Source: Megamerina dolium (Eukaryota > Arthropoda > Insecta > Diptera > Megamerinidae). From it: a DNA stretch of 64,000 nucleotides. The first letter of the stretch is position 1. Every line of letters starts with the position of its first letter. The notes under the pieces were generated by a model. That model did not search any database and was not told where the DNA came from. It saw only the letters and a program-made list of their open reading frames with translations. The position numbers and the translations under genes are program-made. Of this stretch, positions 21,700-33,100 are shown piece by piece. The stretch covers positions 36,656,139 to 36,720,138 of the forward strand of contig OY978530.1 in NCBI GenBank assembly GCA_963854835.1. The letters run 5' to 3'.

Positions 21700-22640
21700 G
21701 TGCTACTAGTCAGCGACTTGCGGCTACAAAATCTGATGGGGATGGCAAGACCAAGGAGGATGCGGTGAACAGTGCTCGTGCTCAATCATGGCCCGTTTTA
21801 AAAATTGTAGACCCAGCGAAAGCAGGTTATGGGGAAGGGTCTCGGTAGTCTGCTGCTGAGGAGTAACTAGCAACAGATCTGAAGGAGTCAATCGACTGGG
21901 CAAACAAGGTGATGCCAGACTTCTCCATCGAATAACCGAACGCAGCATCAAAGACAGCCAGTAAGCGTCAGAAATTGACCGAGGAGGTCGAACATGCTGC
22001 GAGGAGGCAAAAAACACAAGGGGTGAACCCAAGTAAGTCGTTTGCAGAGGTTGCACGCAACGGAATAATAATTGGTATCATGGACGAGAATGATCCTGAG
22101 GGGAAAATTCCGAAGGCCCAATGGAAATGGGTCTAACTCGCCCTTACCAATGTTGCGCTGGATGTAATCAGCTCCAATCCAGTTCCCCCGACATCCTGCT
22201 GGTATCAGGGCCATATAAAAATCATTGCGTGTGGCGATAAATGATCAGTAGAACTGTATAAAACTGCCATATCAAGAGTTGGGGAAGGGTATGCCGGAGA
22301 AAATAATACAGCAGCTCAAATCTTGCAACCAAAATTTCCCGGTAGACAAATGGCTATTTGTTAAAATAAAAGGCGTCAGTAGTGAAAACACTGCGGAAGC
22401 CTATAAAACGCAGATAGCAACGATGCAAGTTTTTCTGCTGCTATCTAATGACACCTTGGAACCGCTAGAGTTTTGGAAAGGTTAACGTCAAGACCTATAA
22501 AACAGACGCCGAAGCAGCGGAGCAATTATCCTCAAAAAGCGAACAAGCGCCCAGTGAAGCAGGTGATAACATCAGCGACGTTTAGTGTATGGGCGGATAA
22601 GAAGGGTATACTTCATCAAGCACCACCCTCACGGATGCAT
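21700..22640 (+). pseudogene. ORF1 (Gag-like) remnant of the LOA/I-like element
   Basis: No long open frame survives, but reading frames around 21990-22300 give coherent protein-like stretches (KSFAEVARNGIIIGIMDEN, then NDPEGKIPKAQWKWV) broken by stops. The position between leader and endonuclease, and the style of sequence, fit a Gag-like ORF1. No intact zinc knuckle is visible. The exact ends are uncertain. Confidence 0.5.
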
Positions 22641-24930
22641 TTAAGAAACTGTATAGCGAAAGAGAGGTATTGAGCTGACAAGAGGATGCACACATCACCT
22701 TAACGGATATTGCGTCTGCTGCAGATAAACCTCCATCACAGTAAGGCAGCATCGGCTGCCCTCCTGAACCGTCTGGCAGAAGTTCAGCCAGACTTCGTTC
22801 TTGTTCAGGAGCCATGGATGAATGGAGGGCGTATATGTGGTCAGGGCATGTATATTGGTTAAAACACAACTTACCTTTTTAATTCATACAACAATACCTT
22901 TTTAATTCATAAATTTAACAATGAAGACATGACGACCATAAGCTGGGAGACAAGCAAGAGAAGATATCGGCTTGTGTCCTTTTACGTGACCCAGGACCGT
23001 TACCACCGCAACTGCTAAAAGAGCTGGTGATGGACAACGAGGGTTTAAAGCAAGTGCTAATTTTGGGAGGTGACGCAAATGCAAATGCAGCACGGACACC
23101 AACGAAAGGGGTGAGTTGCTTTTTAATTTTATTATAAATAATAAGTTATTACTTTGCAACCGAGGAAAAGAACCGACATAACCCTAGTCTCCGACTTTCT
23201 CTTTGATAGGATGGTTCAGTGGAAAGTGATTGACTCTTTCTCTAATCATCGATATATAGAAACTACTTTTGAGGTAGAGTTGATCGAACCACCCAAAACT
23301 AGGAACATAAGGAAAACTAACTGGCAAGTGTACAGTCGGTCACTTCAGCCAACACTACCAATAAATCCACCATTTAATCCCAATAATGGCGAAGCGTTAG
23401 ATAGGCTGTTGGCATATTCACTAAATCGTGTAATCAATGGCTTTATTTAGCCTGCCCGAAAGGAGCTATGAGAGGGAAGAACAAATCACCGTGGTGGTCT
23501 GCGAAACTCAATGAGCTAAGAATAGAATGCAGGATGCAATTCAACGTCGCAAAGTTATATCGAAGCGACGACCGGAACTGCAATTTTGTTAGATTAAAAT
23601 CCTATAAGAAAGAGTTGATGAAGGAAAAAAGAGGGAGGGCATTCTGTGAGGACGTTGAAAGCACTACAGAAGCTTCTCGACTAAGGCAAATCCTTTCAAA
23701 AACTAACCACTCTATCGGATACCTACAGAAAACTGACAGAAGCTAGATGGTAACCAGTGAAGAAGCTTTGATTTTACTCTTGGACACACACTTTCCAGGG
23801 AGCGTAGCTACCGCCTCAACATTAAATGTCACACGCATTGTCACTAGAGCTAACATAGAATGGGCAGTTGGGTTTTCAAACCATTCAAATCACCGGGACG
23901 CAATGGTATATACCCAGGGCAACTTCAACAGTCCTTAGATTACATTATGGACTGGCTTATAACTATTTTTAAATGTGCTTTGCAATTTAATTATATTTCC
24001 TCCTTATGGATGGAGGTAAAAGTGGTATTTATACCGAAAGTCGGCAAAATCTCACATGTTAGCCCTAAAGACTGTAGGCCTATCAGTCTCTCATCATGCT
24101 TATTAAAAACGCTAGAACGTCTAACTTATACATTCGAAGTAAAATTACACCACAGTAACTTGCGAAATCACAACATGCCTACAGTAAAGGTAAATCTACT
24201 GAAACTGCATTGAATTCGCTCATAAGAGAAATAGAAAATTCAATAGAGGACAAGGAATTTAGTCTAGTAGCTTTCTTAGATATCGAGGGGGCCTTCAATA
24301 ACATCCACCCGAGGGCAGCAACTACCTCGTTGGCAGAGCTGGGTATAGTCGAGTCCCTGGTTGAGTACATCGGGCATATGCTGATAAGCAGGTTCGTAAA
24401 TTCAGCAATGGGAAACTCGAATGTGTGTAGATCTGTCAACTGAGGGACTCCTCAAAACGGTGTACTCTCCCCTCTTCTGTGGGTTTTGACAATGAATAAA
24501 TTGTTGCAGGACCTGGAGAGGAGGGGTCATTAAATTACTGTTTACGCGGATGATGTTGCCATTACAGCAAGGGGAAAATTTCTGAATACTCTCTGCGAAA
24601 TAATTCAAGACATATTAAACGAAGTTGATACTTGCTCTAAGTCATATGGACTATGTGTCAATGCCAGCAAGACAAAATTGATTATGTTCACCAGGAAGCA
24701 CCAGCTACCTGAGGTTCACCGCCGGAGATTGAACGGAACCACGCTGTCTTTTACTGACAAAGCCTAGTATCTAGGACTGATCCTAGATAGAGAGCTTTTT
24801 TGGAGTTATATTGTAGAAGATAGAGTTAGGAAAGCGGCTGTTGCTCTCTACTTGTGTAAAAAGGCAGTGGGAGCGAAATGGAGTTTGAAGCCTCAGATCG
24901 CACACTAGATATTCACAGCTGTAGTTAGGC

Positions 24931-26080
24931 CATCGACCAGATTTTCACACTGCGCCAAATCCTGGAGAAGACCCAAGAAAAACAGATCGACACACACCAC
25001 CTATTTGTTGATTATAAAGCCGCTTTCGACAGTCCGGTAAGGGATTACCTCTACGCAACAATGTCTGAGTTCGGTATTCCTGCAAAGCTCATTCGACTTT
25101 GTAGAATGACACTGCATAACTCCCGTTGTGCAGTGAAAATTGGGAAGGACCTCTCCGCACCGTTTAATACCGAACGGGGTTTCAGACAAGGTGATTCGTT
25201 ATCGTGCGACTTCTTCAATCTTATTATGGAGAAAATAATACGAGCTGCTGATCTACGACATAATGGCACTATCTTCAACAAAAGTGTCATGCTGTTAGCG
25301 TATGCCGGCGATATTGACATAATCGGCATGAACACGCGAGCAGTCAGTGCAGCATTCTCAGAATTGGAAAGAGAGTCGCGTCGGATGGGTCTCACGGTGA
25401 ACGAGGGCAAGACGAAGTATCTAGTGTCAACAAACAAAGAGTCCCGGCGTCTTGGACAGCACGTCACTGTTGACAACTACGCTTTTGAAGTAGTAAGGGA
25501 CTTCGTCTATCTTGGAACCAGCATTAACAGCAGTAATGACGTCAGCTTGGAGATCATGCGTAGGATAACTCTTGCTAACAGGTGTTACTTTGGGCTGAGT
25601 AAGCAATTGAGAAGTCGAGCCCTCTCTCGAAGAACTTAAACTACACTCTACAAGTCTCTCATCATGCCTGTCCTAACATATGGCGCTGAATCCTGGACAA
25701 TTTCCACTTCGGATGAGCGAATGCTTGGAGTTTTCGAGAGAAAAGTCCTACGAAAGATCTTTGGACCTATTTGCGTTGGTGGCGAGTACCGAATAAGGTA
25801 CAACCATGAGCTTTACGAGCTGTATGCCGATATTGACATAGTAAAGCGCATCAAAATCCAGCGGCTGCGCTGGCTAGGTCATGTCGAGCGAATAGAAGAA
25901 CACGCTCCAGCTAAGAAGGTGTTATCTTCGGAATCCGCTGGAGGACGACGCAAAAGAGGAAGACCAAACCTCCGGTGGAAAGACCAAGTACTGGAAAACC
26001 TGACGGCGCTTGGAATTTCTAACTGGCGCCAGCTAGCGAAGAACAGAGATGGCTGGCGAAGCATGTTATTTTCGGCCTAA
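24931..26080 (+). pseudogene. RT C-terminal part of the RTE-like copy
   Basis: Open segments 25061-25639 and 25664-26080. Motifs: DYKAAFDSP near 25012-25038 (motif A), GFRQGDSLSCDFFN near 25180-25220 (motif B), and LLAYAGDIDIIG near 25293-25328 (motif C), in which YADD has become YAGD, so it is inactive. Then DFVYLGTSINSS, GVFERKVLRKIFGP, RLRWLGHVERIEEH and RWKDQVLENL, the conserved C-terminal region of these elements. One in-frame stop separates the two parts at about 25637-25639. Confidence 0.85.
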
Positions 26081-26132
26081 ATCGATACTCGGTTGTTATG
26101 GCTACATAAAAAAGTAAGTAAGTAAGTAAGTA
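24931..26132 (+). mobile_element. RTE-like element, 5'-truncated, nested in the LOA/I-like element
   Basis: Flanked by the 10-bp duplication GTAGTTAGGC (24921-24930 and 26133-26142). Starts abruptly inside RT codons, as expected from 5' truncation during target-primed reverse transcription. Ends in an A/GTAA-repeat tail (AAAAAAGTAAGTAAGTAAG...), the RTE-type 3' end. The interrupted host element continues in sequence on both sides. Confidence 0.88.
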
Positions 26133-27395
26133 GTAGTTAGGCTAATTCTGACTTACGGTATTATTGTCTGGTTGCCGGTTCTAAATAAAATCTATGCAGT
26201 TAAACACATGGAAGGTATTCAGAGAACAGTTAGTTGGTCCATAAGCGGAGCTCTTAGAACATCCCCAACAGCAGCGCTGAATGTCATGCTGCACCTGCTA
26301 CCGATCTACCTGTTTCGTAAACAACTAGCAGCCAAATCGGCCTTAAGGCTTAGGGAATCTTCTCTATTAGCCACTTACCCGAAAGGACACTCATCCATTC
26401 ATTTTCCATTCATACCCAGAAGCACCGACTATTGCAACGCGTCGGCAATATTCCTTAAGACCTTCACTATAACCTTCCCAACGATAGAAGACTGGGATAA
26501 CGATAGAATGGACTGCGAGAAAAAAGTTAGTATTTTCACGGACGGCTCCAAACTTAAAGATCAAGTGGGAAAAGGCGTATATTCCGAAGCGTTAAGCGCC
26601 AATGTAGCCTTCCGCCAACCAGATCATTCATATGTGTATTTCAGGCTTAAGTTATAGCCATAAAGAGGGCACTCTCTATTGTCAAAAAATGTGTTTTGAC
26701 TACAAGATATATTTATATCTATTCCGATAGTCAGGCGGCACTAAAATCGCTGCAAATGAGTAGGCAGTCAATAGAATTCATTAGCTGCTTCAATGTCCAC
26801 CTTATTTGGGTACCAAGCCACAGAGACATCAAAGGCAACTGTAGGGAGGATGAACTAGCAAGGCATGGCACAACGTTAGAACTCCACCCGGACAAAGCAT
26901 CGGTGCCAATGCCACTAGCAACTTGTAAATTATTGATAGACAGATTCACCATAGTTACTGCTGACATACTTTGGAGGCAGAGAGGAAACTGTTTAAATAG
27001 TCGGCTAATGTGGCCGAAATGGAAATTAGCTCGAACTAAAGTATTATATATATTGGAGTTCTAACAGGATACTGCCTTCTTGGAAAACAAGCGAATAGAC
27101 TAGGGGCACCCTTTTACAACTACTGTAGAAGCTGCCAAGATATAGAGGAAGAAGAAACAGTTGAACATCTCCTTGGCGGATGCCAGGCTCTGGGCAGAAG
27201 AAGGCTCACGGCATTCGGAACGGCTTTTCTTGGTGGCGTCTCAGAGGTTGCGAAAATAAAATTAACAAAGATAGTGTCATTTATAAAATCCACAGGTTAG
27301 CACAAAGAGGACCCAGTTGGGTAAGGGATAAAACTGCGGTGGTATGACAGTGGGCCTTTAATATGCCTAGGTGCATATTAAACCACTCAGCATAA

Positions 27396-28172
<777 letters not shown>

Positions 28173-28175
<3 letters not shown>

Positions 28176-28610
28176 AACGAGTATCGATAGTTGGTTACTC
28201 ATCACTATTGTGACTGACACTATTGGCAGCATCGAAACGAATGTCAACAAAAAGAAATAAACGATAACCAGAACAAGCCAACGAGAAAGGAAGAGAAGAA
28301 TCTCGATAAAGGAAGATTCTGGGGTGTTGCCAACAGAGTATAAATAGAGCCAGTGTTGAGAATTGACAATCAATCTAATTCCGAACGTGATTGCGAAAAC
28401 ATTTATACAGAGGCAAAAGTTGCAAGTACATTTAAGTGTTATAGTAAATAGTTGATTGTAAACAGTGTTGATTGTAAATAGAGATTATTAAATAAATTGT
28501 TGCTGTATATAGTTGTATAAAATAAGTGTTGCAGTTATCATTAACAGAATCCAGTGATCGAACAAGGTAATTCAAATAGAATTAAACGTTCACAGAATAA
28601 AAACGTAACA
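28173..28610 (+). repeat. 5' LTR of the Gypsy element
   Basis: Starts TGTAACGAGTATCGATAG and ends AAAAACGTAACA, so it has TG...CA termini. Identical by eye to 33732-34169. Contains a TATA box and an AATAAA (28491-28496). Confidence 0.95.
28339..28346 (+). promoter_or_regulatory. TATA box in the 5' LTR
   Basis: TATAAATA preceded by GAG and followed by GAGCC. The same sequence occurs at 33898-33905 in the 3' LTR. Placed suitably to drive the genomic RNA; the start site itself is not marked. Confidence 0.6.
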
Positions 28611-28612
28611 AT

Positions 28613-28632
28613 TGGTGTCAGAAGTGGGATTC
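28613..28632 (+). promoter_or_regulatory. Primer-binding site of the Gypsy element
   Basis: TGGTGTCAGAAGTGGGATTC, two bases after the LTR. It begins TGG, as expected for complementarity to a tRNA CCA end, and the rest resembles the complement of a tRNA-Leu 3' end (family knowledge, not checked against this genome). It lies only seven bases before the gag ATG. Confidence 0.75.
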
Positions 28633-28639
28633 TGTAAAG

Positions 28640-30058
28640 ATGGTGAAAATTTACCAACCAAAAGTGGACCAGCTTAAAAAGCTGTTGGTAGAGATGAATC
28701 TATCGTCATCAGGTGCAAAGGCGGAACTGCTGGTGAGGCTGAGGCAAGCTATGGAGACTAAGGGAATTAATGTAGAAGAACATGAGTTCTTCGAGGAAGC
28801 CGATATACAAGCAGTTGTGCACGCTGAGGAAGATATCAAAATAGATTCGAGTGGTCAACTCATGGAATTCATGAAAACCATGATGCAACAGCAGCAACAA
28901 CAGCTACAAGAAAATGCGTCTCGCATTGACTCCAAGTTTCAAGAACATTCGGTACGTCAAGAAAACTCTATGGGAGAGTTCCAGAAAACAATTGACTCCA
29001 AGCTTCAAGAACATTCGGTACGCCAAGAGGGCGTTATTAGTGAATTGCGTATGGAAATTCAAGAAGGTTCGGCTCGCCAAGAACACGTCATCGAAAATCT
29101 ACAAAAAGGAATTGAATTTAGATTTCAGGAAATTTCCGGAGCTATTAATGAGAAAGTTGCAGAACTAAAAGAACATGTAGATGAAATTTCCGGAGCCGTT
29201 AATGAAAAGGTTACAGATCTTAAGGAACATGTAGATGATTTGGAAGATAAGTTCGAGAAATTACAGCACGATCTCAACCAACTAAAAATAAATGGACCAG
29301 CCACATCAGTGATTCGAGATTCAAGTACAATCAAACTAAAGCCACCAACATTTGACGGAAGCACGCCATTCAATATCTTCAAGCTTCAATTCGAGACAAC
29401 AGCTTCGAAGAATCAATGGGATGATAGCGACAAGACTGCTGCTTTAATAGTCGCATTAAAAGGTAATGCTTCCGAGGTGTTACAGATGGTTCCAGAAAAA
29501 GATCGTGGTAGCTATCAGTCACTGATGGACACACTCCAGCGAAAATATGGAAATGAATACAAGAGTCAATTACATCGAGTTGAATTGAGATCGCGAGTGC
29601 AACGGAGTAATGAGAGCCTTCAGGAATTCGCTTCCGATATTGAGCGCTTATGTCATCTAGCGTTCTCCGGTAATTCGGAAGAGTTTGTCGAAAAAATCAA
29701 AATAGAGGCTTTCATAGATGGCATACGTGATGGAGAGACAAAGCGTGCCCTAGTCATGTCGCCAAGGAATACTTATGCCGAAACAGTCAATAGTGCATTG
29801 ACGTTTGAAGCCGCCAGTTTGATGTGTCGACCAATGCCACGGGTATGCCAACTAGAAACTGAAACAGCAGATCTGGTTGAAGCAGTGTGTCAGGCATTCA
29901 AATCTGTAGTGCAGCCTGAAGGAAGAACAACAGGTCGACGCGAAATCAAATTTACTGGTAAGTGCTTTATTTGCGAGAAACCAGGACACATGGCGCGTGA
30001 CTGCCGTCTACGACGAAAGCGATCAAGATCGAATTCTCCAGGAAGACAAAAGAAGTAG
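28640..30058 (+). CDS. gag: Gag polyprotein of the Gypsy element (SAP-like N-terminus, coiled coil, capsid, zinc knuckle)
   Basis: An intact 472-codon ORF. Residues about 8-42 (LKKLLVEMNLSSSGAKAELL and following) resemble a SAP DNA-binding motif. Residues about 75-215 are a long heptad-rich region with internal repeats: two FQEHSVRQE-like units plus a diverged third, and two EISGA(I/V)NEKV units each followed by LKEHVD. Residues about 230-400 look like a retrotransposon capsid (FDGSTPFNIFKLQFE). A single knuckle CFICEKPGHMARDC (C-x2-C-x4-H-x4-C) lies near 442-455, then a basic tail. It would package element RNA into cytoplasmic particles. The start ATG lies seven bases after the primer-binding site. 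Confidence 0.9.
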   Translation: MVKIYQPKVDQLKKLLVEMNLSSSGAKAELLVRLRQAMETKGINVEEHEFFEEADIQAVVHAEEDIKIDSSGQLMEFMKTMMQQQQQQLQENASRIDSKFQEHSVRQENSMGEFQKTIDSKLQEHSVRQEGVISELRMEIQEGSARQEHVIENLQKGIEFRFQEISGAINEKVAELKEHVDEISGAVNEKVTDLKEHVDDLEDKFEKLQHDLNQLKINGPATSVIRDSSTIKLKPPTFDGSTPFNIFKLQFETTASKNQWDDSDKTAALIVALKGNASEVLQMVPEKDRGSYQSLMDTLQRKYGNEYKSQLHRVELRSRVQRSNESLQEFASDIERLCHLAFSGNSEEFVEKIKIEAFIDGIRDGETKRALVMSPRNTYAETVNSALTFEAASLMCRPMPRVCQLETETADLVEAVCQAFKSVVQPEGRTTGRREIKFTGKCFICEKPGHMARDCRLRRKRSRSNSPGRQKK

Positions 30059-30147
30059 AATAAGGTGGATAGCGATCGCTCCACTAACACAAATCCATCG
30101 TTAAACTAAATCGAGTCAGTTCAGCGGGGCGTGAGCTGATTCCAACA

Positions 30148-33100
30148 GTGGGTTGCCCCATCATTCACATTTCACAAGTACAGCGTGTGCCAAGCAGCTT
30201 GACCATTGATGGAAAATTGGACAATATGGAATTCATGTTAACCCTGGACACTGGTGCATCACATTCTATAATCAAGAGCGATTTGGTAAAGAGGTTTGAG
30301 CCTTTAATGGGAATAAAATTGCGTACGGCAACGGGTGAGGATGCACAAATTCTGGGTAAGATAAAGAAACGAGTATCTATTGGAAATTACACGTGGGAAC
30401 ATGAATTCATCGTGGCTGACATCATCGATGACGTAATAATTGGTGTTGATTTTATGATTGACAACAGATTTACGTTAGATTTAAATCAACGGATACTGCG
30501 CTATGCAAATGTCGAACTACCATTGAACATCGGTTACAAGCGTAGTGGGAACATCAAACGAGTACTGGCATGTCAACGCCAAGAGGTTCCAGCAAAATCA
30601 GAAGCGGTGATATGGGCACAGATGAATGTGGATGATGGGACAGGCAAGTTGTGGTTAGTGGAAGCAGATAAAGAAATACAAAATAAAAACATCATACTTG
30701 GTAGGACGTTAGTAGAACCTAAAGAAAATGGAATAGTACCGGTGCGAATATTAAATCCAACTAATACATCTACAGTTGTGAAGAAAGGAATGGTGATTGG
30801 TCATTGCCAGGAAGTTACTGCCGTAGTAGACTGCGAAAAGGGTTCGTCGATAAAAAGTGGAAGATCAGGAACTGGCAAGGCGGAAATAAAAGCACAGATG
30901 GAAGAATGGGCAGGTGTGCTTACCAAACAGCAAAAAGAAAAGGCTTTACAAGTATTGGAGAAGTACAGTTCAATATTTTCTTCAAATGGAAAAACTGGAG
31001 GACGAACAACCATCGTGAAGCATCACATTGACACCGGTGATTCTAGACCAATTCGTCAAACACCACGACGAGTTCCATTGGCCAAAAGAGACGAAGCCAT
31101 TAAGCTGATTTCCGATATGCAGAAACAAGGTGTTATTGAACCATCAGCGAGTCCATGGAGTTCACCAGTTGTGCTGGTAAAAAAGAAGGATGGAAGTACT
31201 CGATTCTGTGTGGATTACAGAAAGCTAAATGATATTACGAAAAAAGACAGCTATCCACTGCCAAGAATCGATGACACTCTGGACACACTATCTGGTGCGA
31301 AGTGGTTCTCAACTCTTGATTTGCAAAGTGGATACTGGCAAGTGGAACTTGGTAAGGAAGACAAAGAGAAAACAGCTTTCAGTATTGGCGATGGTCTATG
31401 GCAATTTACAGTCATGCCATTTGGTTTATGCAATGCGCCAGCTACTTTCGAACGTTTGATGGAGCGTGTACTCAGAGGACTACACTGGAAAACGTGCTTC
31501 GTGTACCTCGATGACATTATTGTGATGGGAAAAGATTTTAACGACCACCTGGAAAAGTTGAAAGAAGTATTTGAGCGTATACAATCAGCAGGGCTTAAAC
31601 TGAATATGAAAAAGTGTTCACTCTTCAGGCAAGAAGTTAAATATCTTGGTCATAAAGTAACAACAGAAGGGGTACATACCGACGAGGAGAAAGTAGCAGC
31701 AGTTCAAGAATGGCCTATTCCGTCGAATCTTCACGAGCTAAGAAGCTTCCTAGGCTTATGCACCTACTATAGACGATTTGTTCCTGGATTTGCAAACATC
31801 GCCAGCAGTCTGCATGAGTTGACAAGAAAGAACAAACCATTTGTGTGGGGCGAGGACCAACAGAAAGCATTCGAACAGCTGAAAGAAAAACTCTGTTCAG
31901 CACCAATATTAGCGTATCCAGTACCTGGTCAAAAGTTTGTGTTGGACACAGATGCGAGTGGCTATGGAATAGGTGGTGTGCTCTCTCAGATCATAGATGG
32001 GCAAGAAAAAGTAATAGCATACTACAGTAAAATCCTGTCGAAGCCAGAAAGAAATTACTGTGTCACACGAAGAGAGTTGCTCGCAATACTGGAATGTGTA
32101 AAGTATTTCCATAAATACTTGTACGGTCAGTCATTTCATCTACGAACTGACCACTCAGCGCTAAGGTGGTTATTGCAATTTAAAAACCCAGAAGGACAAT
32201 TGGCGCGCTGGATTGAAAGGCTGCAGAGTTATCATTTTACCATCGAACATCGTAAAGGAGGACATCACGGCAACGCGGATGCTCTATCTCGTCGTCCTTG
32301 CAAAATGGAATGTAAACATTGTTCTCGAGTGGAAAGCAAGGAGCACATTGTCGACGTACGACTTACAAATATATTGCCGGAGGAGACATGGACCACTGAA
32401 CGAGTGCAAGAAGATCAGCGGAACGACCCAGATCTCGTAAAGATTATGGAATACAAGGAGCAGGGCATACGTCCAGATTGGCAAGAAATGGCTAATGAGA
32501 GTCCAATAGCAAAGGCATACTGGGCGCAGTGGCAAAGCCTGCACTTACGAGACGGATGTTTATTCCGAACATGGGAAAGTGAAGATGGAAAAATCACTTA
32601 TGATCTGCTAGTGGTACCCAAGGCAAGAATAAATGAAGTGATAGCTGAGTATCACAATGCCTCCAGTGGAGGGCATTTGGGAATCACCAAAACCGTCGAG
32701 AAAATAAAGAAACGATTTTATTGGGTTGGATGTCATGACCATGTCGCTGATTGGATTCGGAAGTGTAAGCAATGTGCAATGGCCAAAGGTCCCACTAAGA
32801 AAAGTCGTGGTAAGATGCACCAATACACCGTGGGTGCTCCATTTGAGCGAATTGCTATTGACATAGCTGGGCCATTTCCAATAAGCAACGTAGGAAACAA
32901 GTATGTTCTGGTGGTTATAGATTACTTCAGTAAATGGCCTGAAGTATACCCCATTCCAAATCAGGAAGCTAGTACAGTTGCGGATGTATTCGTCAACCAA
33001 TGGGTTACTCGTTTTGGTGTACCGATGGAGTTACACTCAGACCAAGGTCGAAATTTTGAATCAGTTGTATTCCAAGAGATATGCCGTATGCTGGGTATAT

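Larger units (their letters stand above)
22729..27300 (+). pseudogene. ORF2 (endonuclease, RT, RNase H) of the LOA/I-like element, broken and split
   Basis: Endonuclease: NLHHSKAASAALLNRL and VLVQEPWMNGGRICG near 22729-22830, LILGGDANANAA near 23060-23095, LVSDFLF at 23190. RT: FKSPGRNGIYPGQLQ near 23880, RPISLSSCLLKTLERL near 24078, motif A SLVAFLDIEGAFNN near 24260, motif B GTPQNGVLSPLLW near 24445-24485, motif C VYADDVAI near 24541. RNase H after the nested insertion: VSIFTDGSK near 26527, IYSDSQAALKSL near 26716, IWVPSHRDIKGN near 26805. C-terminal CRSCQDIEEEETVEHLLGGC near 27130. Many stops and frame changes. Confidence 0.8.
21180..27395 (+). mobile_element. RNase-H-bearing non-LTR retrotransposon (LOA/I-like), decayed
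   Basis: Two-ORF element with Gag-like ORF1 remnants, then endonuclease, RT, an RNase H domain and a C-terminal Cys-rich motif. RNase H after RT is typical of the I/LOA/R1-outgroup lineages. An RTE-like copy (24931-26132) is nested in it with a 10-bp duplication. The 5' boundary is approximate: 21180-21500 may be its leader. The 3' end is placed near the CATAACCTAACCTAC block at about 27385-27400. Confidence 0.75.

Noticed and set aside
24931..26132. A CRISPR array or satellite in the GTAAGTAAGTAAG tail
   Set aside because: It is a short simple-repeat tail typical of RTE-like 3' ends, with no spacers.
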